Assembly (NCBI GenBank): GCA_946699065.1
Contig: CAMPDV010000118.1
Location: forward strand, 186,001-250,000
DNA from: Loxodes magnus
Taxonomy: Eukaryota; Ciliophora; Karyorelictea; Loxodida; Loxodidae
DNA: 64,000 bases
Reading direction: 5' to 3'
Position 1 is the stretch's first letter; each line of letters begins with the position of its first letter. A program made the position numbers and the translations under genes. This document shows positions 1 through 12,123 of the stretch, piece by piece. The notes beneath the pieces are model-generated. The model did no database searches. It worked only from the letters and a program-made list of their open reading frames with translations, and was not told the DNA's origin.

Positions 1-1523
1 TTTTATTTCTCTTTAACATAAAATTCCATCCCTTTACTAAGATTTGAGTCTACCTTTTATAATTGCTCTGAATCTATATTAATATGTCACATCTTCAATC
101 TAAGCTTTATGGATTTCTTAAAATGTCATAACGTATATCATTTTATCTTCCATTAATCTAAGTAATTTAATTTTGCTTGACCTTATTCTTCTTATATTAG
201 ACGTGTTTAAGTTTACTTTAAATCATTTATTTGCGATGTATTATTAGCTACAATTATATACCTCGAGCTATTTTAAATTGAACTTAAATTTGTATTTCTC
301 GATAACATTGTGGTGCCCTTTATTGTTATTGATTATTCCTCTTATAGCAAATCTTTTTTTGAGTATTTTAATTTTTCGTTGTTAAGGTTTAAACCATAAC
401 CTTTTAGAGTTTTTTTAATTCAGATTTGTGTTTAAAATATTTGGTTTATTCTTTTCATTCAATAGTTTGTTTTTAGTTCTTGGGATTATATGGTGTTTTG
501 AAGTTCAAGTCTATTTTTGTCTGGTTTGGAAATGGGTTGTTTCGTTCAAGTTGTCTTTTTCATTAATTATTTTATCGTTACTTATAGCCCTTCTAAAATT
601 TTGCACAATCTTTAGATGTTTATCATTCTTTATTATATTTTTTTGTTGTTTTTATTTCTAGTAATTTTTTTGAATTATTTTTAATTTATTTTTTAAAGGT
701 TAAGGAAGAGTTTAATTAAATCTGTATTGAGCACTCTGTTCTTTCTTTTGTCTTGCTATATTTTCCTCTTCTGCTTGACTCGGAATGGTATTGCTTCATA
801 GTTCCACATATAGTTTGATAAAGTTAAAGTTAAAGTTAAAAAGCTTTGTTAAAGACTTATTATTCAGCCATCTGAATTATTTTATCAGCTCGGATCAATT
901 AGTTTGTCTTGAATTTCTACTATGCTTAGTTAGGTGGTAGCACTTCATTAGTGCACCATCCTTTAATATTCTGAATAGTTTTCATCTTGCATGTAGTCCT
1001 AATTATTTTTCCAAGGATAAGATTTGAATTAAAGAATTTTTTCTGTAAATTTTTTCGCTTTATGTTGGATATATCTTAAATAGTTTTCTAAAAATATCTT
1101 ATTTATTCCTTCTTTAAATTTCGCTTAGTTAGTAGCAGTATTTTCATTGTTGTCATTTATTGCACACGTAGCATTTTATTCTTCTTTTAATTTATTATTC
1201 CTGTAACACTTACTTAGTTTAAATTGATAGTTATTTTAAATAAACGTTTATTGTTTATTTTAATTTGAGGCTTCATTTTCTATTTGCATAGGATCTGATT
1301 AACTCCATTAAAACGAAAATGGCGTTACTTGAATTTATTATATAACTTACCCCGAGGGTTCTCTCTAGCAGTATGAAAGTTTGACTGACGGGTCTTCTAA
1401 TTACCGACTTAATAACTAATTCTTATTTGGACCTTATTCAAGAAGACTGAAGCGTTTGACTCAAGATTTAAGAATAAATTTTAATAAGAAGATTCCCCAT
1501 TTGGAGAAGCTGACATGACTCAT
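1..1523 (-). CDS. Unrecognised protein, 5' part of a gene running off the left edge
   Basis: With TAA/TAG as Gln and TGA as Trp, one minus-strand frame stays protein-like from an ATG at 1523 (an in-frame ATG also lies at 1553) to the window edge. The N-terminal 40 residues are hydrophobic and basic. A Gln/Asn-rich stretch follows, then amphipathic helical sequence, then a basic region rich in Lys and Gln. I do not recognise the family. The frame was chosen because it alone keeps balanced amino-acid use over about 500 codons; the other two minus frames and the plus strand look less even. Openness itself is weak evidence under this code. Its neighbour at 1628-2746 is on the same strand and ends about 105 bp upstream, with a GC-rich hairpin between them. 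No stop is seen inside the window. Confidence 0.5.
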
Positions 1524-1590
1524 CGGACCTCATAGAATTTTAACAAGAAACATGAGAACATTTTTCTTAATATTAAATATTAATATTGAA

Positions 1591-1623
1591 AGAGCTGCGC
1601 GCCAATTAGGCGCTACGCGCTCT
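1591..1623. repeat. GC-rich imperfect inverted repeat between two minus-strand genes
   Basis: Two GC-rich arms, beginning AGAG and ending CTCT, flank a short AATTA loop and can pair imperfectly into a hairpin. The surrounding sequence is very AT-rich, and an AT palindrome lies immediately to its left. The element sits between the TGA of the gene at 1628-2746 and the start of the next minus-strand gene. It could be a structured RNA element, a small mobile-element footprint or chance. I see no flanking target-site duplication. Confidence 0.55.
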
Positions 1624-1627
1624 ATAA

Positions 1628-2746
1628 TCATTTTTATTTATTTATTAAATTTAAAAATTCTTTATTCCAGTTTTTTTTAATTTCTTATGATGATTAATAT
1701 TGTTTCTCAAGTAAAGACGTTATTAGTTTTTCTAATTTTTCTACTTTATCAGTGAGGTATCTATTTTTAAACATAAACTCTTTTAATGACTTAGATAATA
1801 TTTCTATTGAGTTTGTGTCGAAATTTTTTTTAGTTCTGGATTTCCAAGTGGTTAATGTTCGTCATATCAATCATATTTCTCACTTTCACTCATTGTAATT
1901 ATTTCGCTTTTTTTATTTTTTAGAGAATTTTCCTGTTTAAATATTTTTTAAAAGTTCTCTTATTTCTTAGAAGCCATCTTATTTTATATAGTAATTTTCA
2001 CATTTTCGGATGGCTGTACGATTCAGTTTTGTAACTTTATTTAATATCGTTATTGATTTTTGCTTAATTTAAATTTTTCTTATTTTATTGCTGCAAATAC
2101 ACAGTTTTTTTCATTTAGCAGGCTACATTTTCAAATATACGGATCCCTTTGACTATTTTTCCGTTTTAAACATTTATTACTCGATTTACGTAGTAATTAC
2201 TTTAATATCTAAGAAATAATTTACTGGACAAATTTAATGGCTGAAATATTCTTCTATTTCTCTTTCTCCATGGAGATTAGCAGCGTATTATACTTCCATC
2301 TTTTTGCTTATCCGAATTTTACATTTTAAGCACTATCATGATTATTCTTATTGACATGATTTTTATTCTTGCAACATTTAGTTCTTAGCTTGGTACAAGT
2401 ATTTGAGGAATTCTCGGATTGCCTTATCTTACTGAATTGTCTACATATCGAAATTATGTCTTCCACATGTTTACTGTATGCAGGCGTTAATGTGCAATTT
2501 GAACCCATCTAAGTAGTTCTACTATGCATTTAATATACTACTTTCAGGTCCTGATATTTATTCGTTTCTAATAAATATAGTATTTCTTTATATTGCTTTT
2601 CAAATGTTTGCATATACAGTTTGCTTTTTACATATTACTTATTCCTTTAAATTGTTTGCTAGTATCTTCCTTTCATTCCACATAGTAGTTTTAGCAATTA
2701 TATCATTGAGAGCTTTGTACCAGAGTGTATTCCAACCTGCTTTCAT
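1628..2746 (-). CDS. Unrecognised protein with Cys pairs and a C-terminal coiled coil
   Basis: The minus frame from an ATG at 2746 to the TGA at 1628-1630 gives 372 residues. The same frame stays protein-like upstream to about 2835, so the true start may be earlier or in another exon. Visible features are a C-x2-C pair near the middle, a basic central region and a C-terminal coiled coil rich in Leu, Lys and Glu. Four TGA codons, at 1862, 1871, 1880 and 1886, fall within nine codons and read as Trp; the next two Trp codons before the stop are TGG. That places the nearest TGA-Trp 78 codons from the stop. No family was recognised. A transposon or DNA-binding protein is possible but not shown. 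Confidence 0.55.
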
Positions 2747-4977
2747 TGAGTTAGAAAAAGATTCTTTAAAGCCTTTGACCACCGGTATTAATAGTCTTCT
2801 ATCAGATAAGGCAGCATGTAAAAACAGAAGATGATATTCTAAATTTCGAGAATAATTTAGTATATAAATTATAATATATAATTACTATCTGATAGATTAG
2901 AGAAGAAACCTTAACTTGCTAAGATATACTAAAATAGCTTTTTAAATGTTAGGCATTTTATTATGTTTTAATATAGTAATTATATAGAAGTTATTTAGAG
3001 AAATAATGATAAAATGCTAAATTTATCTAGTTAAGTTCTAATAACTTCTATTTAATAAGAAGGAGAGAAGTATTTTAAGCATTCATGATAAGAATACTTT
3101 TTTATTTAAATAACCCTTTCCTAAATTCTGATACTTTCCTTCTATTTTTCTCAAAGTTTTAATATCTGCTTCATTTATTTCTGAAAGCAAATAAAATCAT
3201 GAAATTTAATTAGTAAATCTGACAATAATTTATCTAATATTTAATAAAATTCTATAATAAACTGATAAAAATATTATGGAATAACGTAATTCTTTATCTA
3301 AATATCAGAGTTAAAATCTTTTTCAATTATAAGAAATTTCTAAAATGAGTAAATCTACTATTATTATTCATTTTCATATATATAATTTTAAATAAAATCT
3401 AAATATATTATATTTATATCTTAAATTAAGTGATTGAGTGCCCTCTTTATACAAAACCAAAAATCCTAAGTTAATGAAATTTAAGAAACGTGAGAATTTG
3501 AATCAAATATTTATTTGATTAATGTGGTTTACTATAAATATCAAACTAATGTTCGTTATCATAATATAAATAAATTTACCCAAAAAAGCATTTTTGTTAT
3601 AAATTTTTTCTTAATTTAAGTTTGATTTTTAGTCTTTTACCTTTTAAAGATTTTAAATTTAAAGATCTAGAAAGAAAAGTTATGAAGAGAACTATTCCTT
3701 ATCTGTTACCTTTAATTTATCTTTTATTTTTTATAAGTCTCTGCTTCATCTTACTTACTTTTATTTTTTCAGGCTTACTTGGAAACACAAAAAATAACTT
3801 GATGACTTACTCCAATTTCTTCCTTAAAATTAGACATTAAATTAGAATATCAGCAAACTTTTCTCAATTTTTAAGTTAGTTAAACTTATTTAAATTATTT
3901 TTTCGACATGAAATTTAAAAAAATTTCAATTTACTTATTTAAAAATAAAAGATATTTTAGATCTAAGTCATTTTTTTATCTATTAATCAATGCACTTCAA
4001 GTTTAGAATTTACAACACAGTCTTTTAAAATATTTTAGTTAGGTAGTCTGAATTTTAAATTTTCTTTAATGTTTTATATCTTTTTAAAAGTAATTTGGAT
4101 TTAATATGATTACATCTTACTTCATTTTAATAAGAATTAACCAATTTTATAACTTTAGCACTCTTATGGTATTTTTATTATCTTTATTAATTTCTACTAA
4201 GATTTTTCTATCTATATAGCATCAAATATATTTAAGAGAATCATTTAGAAAATGCTTATAACTCAAAAAGATATAAAGTCTATTTAGACCATGAATATCA
4301 GTAAATTATTAAATTCCTATTCTAGCTGTGTAATCTAAAAGTTCTTAAAGGTTTAATTATTTTATTTTAATATTTATCTTTACACAATTTGCACACTTCA
4401 CAAAGTAATACTCCTTACTCAAATTAAATTTTATCAAAATATGCTATTTATAAAGAAAAAATACTCAATATGATATAAAAGATGAAGAAGCTCTAAGTAT
4501 ATGCGATGTAAATCTAAATATTTTTATATAGGAACATAATTTTGGACCAGAAGGAAAAAAATTAACTGTGTAAAATAATGTAATATAATTTGAGAAGACT
4601 GCTTAAATCTAAATTTTAGGCACTAAATTTAAAGAAAGTAGCATCTTAAAGCTTCTAGTTACTTTTATTAATATTAGAAGGGGAAAATCTCCACTGGTTG
4701 AGTTAAACAGATCTTTTATATCATCAATATGAAATTTTTAATTAAAAAAGCTAAAAATATTAAAAGAGGATGCAATATTATTTTAAAGATGCATATTCAG
4801 CAGCAAATTTTCTTACATATGAATGAAGAAAATGTTTTGCTTAAGAGTAACTTATCAAATCTTTTACGTAAAATGCTTTCCTTTGTCAGATTTTTATATA
4901 AGCTAAGTTTCGAATAATAAAATTGCTTTGCTATTTAAATAAAGAATATTAATAAATTTTGTTGCTGATATAAGTTA
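2747..4977. other. AT-rich stretch, no gene I can defend
   Basis: A plus-strand frame from about 3622 to 4917 gives a Phe/Leu/Ile-rich translation. It includes one convincing 25-residue hydrophobic segment near 3690-3770 preceded by a basic stretch, loosely like an ion-channel S4-S5/S5 region. Other frames over 4210-4730 look equally protein-like, so no model is proposed. It could be a diverged gene, a pseudogene or non-coding sequence. Confidence 0.3.
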
Positions 4978-5439
4978 TCACTTAAACAATTTCTTTAAGC
5001 TTTACTAATTTTTTCTTGTTTGATTTTATTTTACTTTTTATATATTCTATAAAAATGTATTCTCTATAATGCAAGCATTCTCACTTCCAAAGTAATTTAA
5101 AAATACTGTCAAAGTGTTTACTTTATCTTCTATATTTTCAAAAGTAGATAGTTAGCTACAAAAATTACTTTTATCCTTGCTTAAATTCTAATTTAATCTT
5201 CAAAATTAATAAATGCTGTGCTTAGCTTTTCTCATGTAGTAGTAGATATTTTTAAGATATTGCTCTGCTGCTTATCCACAGCATCAACTTCTGTCTATTC
5301 ATGAAATGGATTTGTTTATTTATTATTCAAGTGATCTAATATTAAAGCTTTATCTTCCTTCATAAGTCACTACATCATCCTATTCATTTACCCTTTAGAA
5401 TTTATATAGTAAGTTTTACCAAAAGCATTATTTTAACAT
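4978..5439 (-). CDS. Small unrecognised helical protein or gene fragment
   Basis: The minus frame from the ATG at 5439 to the TGA at 4978-4980 gives 153 residues in one frame. The sequence has regularly spaced hydrophobic and charged residues, and its last 60 residues are helical. They loosely resemble the C-terminal part of formin FH2 domains, but no diagnostic motif is present, so this is only a suggestion. In-frame sequence continues upstream to about 5470. An alternative N-terminus joined by a short intron near 5400-5430 cannot be excluded. TGA-coded Trp residues occur in the first half only. Confidence 0.38.
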
Positions 5440-6429
5440 TTTTAGCCTTCTCCCCTTTAGACTATTACGCTTTAGTTTTAACTTTTTTTAAATAAAATAA
5501 AATAAAAAAGTAAAGCATAATGAAAGGTTTAAATAAGTATTTAATTATTGATTTTATTATCTTTTAATATATAAGCAAATTAGATTCTGACAACAGGAAA
5601 AAATAATTAAATGATCACTTAAACTAAAAAAGAAGCTAATACATGCAAATTAACTCATTGATTACACTTATTCTAAACTTTACTTACTAGTACTTTAGAA
5701 ATCCATTACTTATGCTTTTATTTATCTAGCAAATTGTTTAATTTAAGGATAATAAATATTTATTTTAATTGTATTAGATGTCTGTATAGCTAGGTGAGAG
5801 ATATTAATAATTTACCATAGATAAATTTGATTACAAGGCATCAAAAATAAAGAGTAAAATAGGAATTAAATAGCTATGTTTAATTATGCAGACTTATAAT
5901 ATTCCCTTCATAAAATTGAAATATTACAAAAAGCTTATAGAGGAAAATATTAAGCTTTAAGGGTAAATATATTTAATTCTCATACTGTTAATCAAAAATA
6001 AATAGAAGGTACTATTTTAACAATCATAGCTGAATATATTTATGCTATTTATTAAATAACTTATTTGCTTTAATTAAAATGAGTGCTTATGTTCTATAAT
6101 ACTAAATATAAGGATAACCTAGATGGATATAGTTAATTAATCTCAGAAGAATATAAGCAATAATTACCAATTATTTTGATTTTTTTAACTGGAAATATAA
6201 AAGAATATGAATGTTCTTCGTACGCAGATGAGTTACACTTCCATTAATAATTCTAAGTTTAATTTCATTGAAAAATCTTCATAACTAGCATTTAAATTGA
6301 AATTATTAAATTATTTTATAATTTTTACGAATGCTGTCCAGCATCGTTTAGGAGAAGGAATATTTTTAAGTAGGTGTTTACCGAAAAAAGATAACTTATT
6401 TGAAGTTAAACAGTAAGCTAAGAGGAGGA
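5440..6429. other. AT-rich intergenic stretch
   Basis: A weak plus-strand frame starts at an ATG near 5520 and reads about 180 codons with no diagnostic motif. I do not call it a gene. The rest looks non-coding. Confidence 0.35.
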
Positions 6430-7413
6430 ATGAGTCAAGTTGAGCCGTAAATGTAACAGAAGCCATAAGAGAATGCAGAATTCCATTCAAATCCTTTGTA
6501 TCCTTCAAGTCAACAAATGGTAAATTCCTAACCTTATCAAAATAATCAATAAATCCCCTAGCCAATGAAAATGTAAAGTCCTGAAATGTAAAATTACGCA
6601 TAAAACTAATTTATAACACTTAATACTGAAAGAGATGAGGAAGTTTAAAAGCCCATTGTTAACTAGAATTAACCTAGTTATAAAAAATAAATTAGATTCT
6701 CAAGTTAACTATGCGGTGGCATATAGGGTAGAGAGGTAATAAATGGAAAAGAAGTTAAAGAAAGTTTATATTAGGTGAAGATTAATAGATGCTTATGCTC
6801 ACTTTATTATAAAATTTTCTAAGGAAAAGGAAACAAAATAATGGATTTTAATGTCACTTAGATTTTCGACTGTTTTTAATTCAGTTTACTCGTTAATGGC
6901 TAAAGTATTGGTAGAATTAAACGAAAACCATGCTATATTCCTTGCTTATAACAGCCTAGTCTTGTATTTTATGAGCCAGGAAGTAACGATGTAAAGTATT
7001 TTTTGAAAGATCCTGATTTATGTTCCTGCTAAGAGGATTTAAAAAACTAGTTGTAAGAAAAGGCATTGACCCTTTTAGGAAATTTAGATTGTTTAAATAC
7101 TATTTTTGAACATTTAAGTTTGAATGTTCCAGGTATAGGAATTTAATTTAAACTCAAATGATTAATTTGTTGAGCTTAACAAAAAAGATACAAAATTTAC
7201 GAGTCAATAGTTACTGGTGATCTTTCAGTTAAAAACTCTAAATTAGTCGGAATTGTTCACAAAAAGATTTTTCCTCCTCTTCGTAAAATATTCTGTACAA
7301 AGGACTATGTAGATATGTATGTATTTAGTCAAGAACCAAATTTGTATTGGTTTGTCATGTCAGCTTTACTATTCGAGGGATTTGGGATAAAAAGACGTAA
7401 AGTTGACGTTTGA
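6430..7413 (+). CDS. Phospholipid scramblase family protein
   Basis: A single exon from ATG 6430 to tandem TGA codons (7411 and 7414) encodes 327 residues. The first ~90 residues are rich in Gln, Pro and Asn. The remainder follows the scramblase fold: an internal IGRIKRKPC strand, Cys-rich turns, a second copy of the pattern at LVGIVHKKIFPP, and then CTKDYVDMYVF. It ends with a hydrophobic membrane-like helix near residue 310 and a basic tail. Family members move phospholipids between bilayer leaflets or act as membrane-associated signalling proteins. The length fits the family. TGA codes Trp twice, at 7159 and 7171, about 80 codons from the stop. The antisense 96-codon open frame at 6311-6601 is a shadow of this gene's N-terminal half. 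Confidence 0.85.
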
Positions 7414-9723
7414 TGAGGTGATTAAACTATTAACTTTATTAGAACATTTAATTTAGTTTCAACTATATAAATCACTTTAATTTTACTTTAAATAAAAGAT
7501 TCAGAACTATAAAGTTCATTTATTAAATCTTCTAATCTATTGTTGTTCCTTACATTAAACTATTATAACTACTCATTTAATTCGTATGATCTACCAAAAT
7601 ATATAATAGTTTAGTTTCTATAATCTATTTATCCTTCATTCTATCTAATTTACTTAATTAATGATTATTATTATTAAACTATTTATAGTATAAGTACTTA
7701 TAATAAGTAGCAAATACTACGATTATTATTTTCGATAAATAGAGTTTACTCATTTTATGAAAGTAGATTATTAAACCTTATTTATCTTCATTTAGTTTAT
7801 ATAGAGATTATAATATGAAATTGAATGCCTATAGTTGCTTATTTTTCTAATTTTTATTGTTAGTCAATACTTTTTAGTTTAAAGTGCAGCCATCAATCTT
7901 TCATTTAGTTTATTTTGCGAAATTAATATTTATAGGTATTTTATTTAGTATTATGAATGCTTAAGTGTTATAGTCATTAATAAATAAGATTCTCTTAAAA
8001 GTGTTAATCTTAATTGGTTAATCCCTTTATTCTTAATTTTGGATAAGTTTATTAATTAAAGTTTTAATTGATGAAAATCTCATAGACTATTTATAATATA
8101 AGCATAATTCTTTTAATAATACCTTACCAAATCATTTTATTTAAACTAACACTTTTATCAAAGAAATTTGATAGGTTTTAATACTCCATATTTAAGGTTT
8201 CTTAATAGAAGGTTATTTTTAAATTAATATTTGATTATGTTATGATAGCAGGTAAATATGAGTGATTACAAGATATTCTTTAATCAAACACTAGTTAAAA
8301 TAAATAGCTCTTAGGTGTATTACTATGAAATGATTTCAGAATAATGCTTATTGTATAACTAAAAGTACTAAGTAACTTAGTTATTTTGAATAATCCCTTA
8401 TTAAATTAATAGACATGCTTTATTTAATTAGTTCTAATGAAATAATGCTTTAAACTTTAAAATTACTTATTAAATCTTCATGCAAAATCCTTTTTGATGC
8501 TATAGTCAAATTATATTAATAGAACTTAAACCATTTCTGCTCTATAAGCTATCTGTATAAATACCAACTATTAAAGTCTAGCTTTTTTTAATTAAATCTC
8601 ATTCAGCTCATACAAAAGGGATTAAACTAATTATCTATAATCAAATTTATCAAAAAACAAAAGTAATGCTTGAATAATATAAGCTCAAGTTATCTCTGTT
8701 TGTTAAATAGAATTTATAAATTATCAATCTAACTCTTATAAGAAAAAAGTAATCGAAGCTTCAAAGCCTTTATTAGTATGCTTATTTAGCTTTATTATCC
8801 ACATTATTTGATTATCAGTAATCTTTTCTTTAATATCTTCTAGCATTTTTTATTAAAATCTGGTTAATTTAGGAAAGTTATTATTTTAAGGTTTTTATGT
8901 TTACTATATAATCATATAATCATATTTAAATTTTATGCTAAATCTTAGCTTTTTCTTAGATAGATTTAATTACAAGGTATATAACTTACTATCTCTCTTA
9001 ATTTGTAATATAAGTAAATTAATACCAAATTTAATTCCTTTCTTTATTTACACTAACGTTAGTTTCAACTTACCTAAGCATTAGTGTATATACTATTTAA
9101 TCTTTAGACTTAGTGAAAGCTTATTTAAGTATGATAAATAGAAAATGGAATATTGATATTAATTTTGAATAAATATGATTAGGAAATTTTAAACAGTTTA
9201 AAGAAAAATATTTCAATAGAATAATCATTAGGACTTTGCTTTTAATATTACTATTCTTAATTCCAATTTTATCTACTTTTTAAGCTAATTAGCAGATCAT
9301 TTTTTATCTAATACTTCAATTATCCTTTTACTTTTGGATTTTGGTATAGGAGTCTTATTCTCCTTTTAAAAGTAAAATGTTAGCTAAAATATTGAAAAAA
9401 TAACTCACTAAAGTAAAGATAGCTAAATTAGTTCATTTAGCTATAAAAGAGGATTAAATTGTATAGCTACTAAATAGTAATTAGCTTTATGATTGAGTGG
9501 TATTAATAAAATTGCTATATTATTCATTCTATAGACAATTGTATTTTAAGCCTTTACTCTATATTGTTTACATTCTATTGAAGATCTTCTAAACTACTTT
9601 TAACTGGTTTGTGTATTTATTTTTGAATATAGCATCTTTAAAATCTATATCTTAGGATATTCAAATGTAGATTAATATTTAATCATCACTTAAGCTTCTC
9701 TTCTATCTAAAGTTATATTATAG
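7414..9723. other. Long AT-rich gap without a supported gene
   Basis: About 2.3 kb of low-complexity AT-rich sequence with many TAGCTA/AAGCTT-like words. No frame on either strand shows conserved motifs or coding-like composition that I can defend. Confidence 0.5.
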
Positions 9724-10344
9724 ATGAATAGTACTTCTGAATGTATTGATGTTGACGATCCTAATGATTATTAGTTTCAAAACAATCCAGAACATTCTAA
9801 AGAAAAATAGCAAGAAGAAAATACTAGAAAGTTGCTTAAAAGTAGCATGGAGATTTTAAATAAGCTAAGGGTTTAATCAACTGATTTATAGAAATCTGAC
9901 ATTTTTACTTGAGATTTAAATAAATCTAATAGCACTATAAAGTCTTAAGAAGAAAGTGAGACTGCATATAGTAATATTTATCCACCACATTAATTAAAAA
10001 TAGCAGGATAACTAGTAGCAGGAAAAATTGAAGCGGATATTAAAACTTTGAGAAAGACGAAGGAATAAATATCAGAAATTAGAAGAAGGCTACAAAAATA
10101 AGAAGGTATTCTTAATATGAATAACTAAAATTACCCTCTTCTCCTCAGTGAAATTGAAGTTGCTAAATCGCAAATAGAATTTATACAGAAAATACTGGAA
10201 GTAACTTTTATAAACTTTGAGCTTGCTTAAAAAGATAATATAACTTTAATGGAAAAAATAAATAGCAGAGATAGTTAGAATAAGCTTATGTTTAAAGAAA
10301 ATTAATAGCAAACTACTTGCACTGAAAATTGTAGTATACTATGA
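9724..10344 (+). CDS. Acidic coiled-coil protein, unrecognised
   Basis: A single exon runs from ATG 9724 to TGA 10342-10344 and encodes 206 residues. The N-terminal 90 residues are acidic, Ser/Asn-rich and probably disordered. Residues about 100-190 form a coiled coil with alternating Leu/Ile and Lys/Glu/Gln. One TGA-coded Trp lies near residue 64, far from the stop. No enzymatic motif is present. Structural or vesicle-tethering roles would fit the shape but are not shown. Gln is almost always TAA or TAG. Confidence 0.75.
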
Positions 10345-11146
10345 TTTAATTAAGACAGCTTTTAGTATAAGAACTATTATCCAATTATATATATTCTCTA
10401 TAGTTGCATTTTAATTATAGCTCCCTTATAAATAATAAAGAAATGAAAGCTTTGCTATTTATATATCGATCATAATATATAATTACTCATAGCCAATACA
10501 TAATAATTTGTCCATTTATATTAAACCTGCTATATTTTATAGTGATGCTAGAATTATTTGACTAGCAAAAATTATAACTACTATTATTAATATCTATTTC
10601 AATAAAACTAAAAGAAATAGTGATTTTAGATAACTTTAAGCTTAATAATTTCAATTTTATTACTCTAAATAACTTCTACTTAATTACTATATCTAGAATG
10701 TCCTTTTGTGCATAACTCTTTAAATTATCTTTAGTATAAATATAGTGAAAATAAAATTTCTCTCTATTAAGAATTAGATTTTATAGAATAATGAATATGA
10801 TGGATATTCTATCACTTAATAAGTAAACAGATCATAAAAAAGAATAATGGATATGCATAATGTTAGTAGCTATATTTTAGATATAACGCATATTTGGATT
10901 ATAAGATTATGCTTATAATTAAATCTTAAATATAATAGGCTTATCTTACTATATTGATTATAAGATATTAATCTAATAATGCAAGTCTAGGGATTTAAAT
11001 GATAAACTTATTATATCAAATTTAAAATATAGATGAAGCATTTGAACAGAAATAGTTGTTATTTTTAATTAAAGCACATAAAGAGTTTAGACAAAGCACT
11101 ATAGTTAATTTGTTTAATTACTGCTTTATTTAAATTTTTTATTAAA
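10345..11146. other. AT-rich intergenic gap
   Basis: No coding signal or recognisable RNA gene is visible on either strand. Confidence 0.5.
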
Positions 11147-12123
11147 ATGGGAAATGATTTTAGCTGGACTTGGCCCTGTGGAGAGCGTACCAAACGAATT
11201 AGAGAACCAGCTCTTGAGTTTAATATAACAAAGTTCGATAAGTAGTAGTTCTTTGACTCTAGGAACATTTAGGTAGAAAAATCAGTGTAGCAAATAAAGC
11301 AAGCTGATTTGAAGCCTATTTCTACACATGCTTTTTCATTAAAAACATCCAAACTTAAAACCTTTTTTAAATCTGGATTAGATTAGCCTGAGTTCTTGAA
11401 ATTATAGATGCTAGTAGAATAATAAAAAATGATACCTTGCTTTATTAGCCAGCATCCATTCTAGCCACATACTTCTATTATAATCTATCAAAAATTAACT
11501 AGTTAAAAGATTTTCGCTAATCCCTAGCAATTAGATTTCTCAAGTTATATTCCATGCCATTATGAAGTTAATGACTTCACATGATTTTCAACAGAGTCAA
11601 CTTCTTGCAGATCTTAGATAGAAAATAAGATCAGAGAATCCTATAATGAGTTAAATCTTGAGTTTATTGGATCGGTAAAAGATGATGTCTAGGGCGAAAA
11701 TTACCTAAAGCTTATTTTTTATTCCCATGATATTTAGCCTTAAGAAAAAATATAGTGGTTTGTTGAAGAGTTTGAGGAAGAAGTTCATCACTAAACCTTA
11801 GAAGAATTTCTAAATGGTATGAACAAAACTAAAAATGGAGCTGCCTTTAGAGGTATGATTACAAGATCACGACCAAACTATGATAGTAAGTATTTAATAT
11901 AGATGACTGTCATTTTGTTATTTTTGAAAAGAATTAAAATTAATTTGAAAACTCTTTTGTAGTGTTGGAATTCCCTTCAAGAGAAATGAAATCCCAAGAC
12001 TTCGTTTAAGAATTGAGCAAACGAATAGAATAATTTTCAACTTAGAGAAATGTACATTTTCAGGGCTTAATAGCTCATTCCATTGCTGATACTGTATATA
12101 TTATACTTACAATAACAAAATGA
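11147..12123 (+). CDS. Unrecognised globular protein, one 17-nt intron
   Basis: Exons 11147-11885 and 11903-12123 join across a 17-nt intron (11886-11902, GTAAGT...TATAG) to give exactly 320 codons including the TGA. Without removing it the frame runs into unlike sequence. The protein is 319 residues and globular in composition. It has an aromatic N-terminus (WTWPCGERTKR), a central region with Cys and His, and a C-terminal alternating beta/alpha pattern beginning near residue 165. I recognise no family. The upstream neighbour is the coiled-coil gene ending at 10344 and the downstream neighbour is a MORN gene, both on the same strand with long gaps, so no functional link is implied. Confidence 0.75.

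Noticed and set aside
428..661. Hydrophobic plus-strand ORF (77 codons)
   Set aside because: Antisense to a minus-strand frame with balanced composition over ~500 codons. Phe/Leu richness is what the complement of Lys/Gln/Asn-rich coding gives.
820..842. Telomere-like AAAGTT triplet repeat
   Set aside because: Only three units, inside the minus-strand reading frame at 1-1523, and not the ciliate CCCCAAA or CCCTAA type.
3622..3840. Possible ion-channel segment on the plus strand
   Set aside because: One hydrophobic helix only, no ATG, no pore motif, and competing frames downstream look as good.
6311..6601. 96-codon minus-strand ORF with clean standard-code composition
   Set aside because: The plus strand over the same bases is the N-terminal half of a scramblase that continues into the conserved domain. 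The minus ORF is its antisense shadow.
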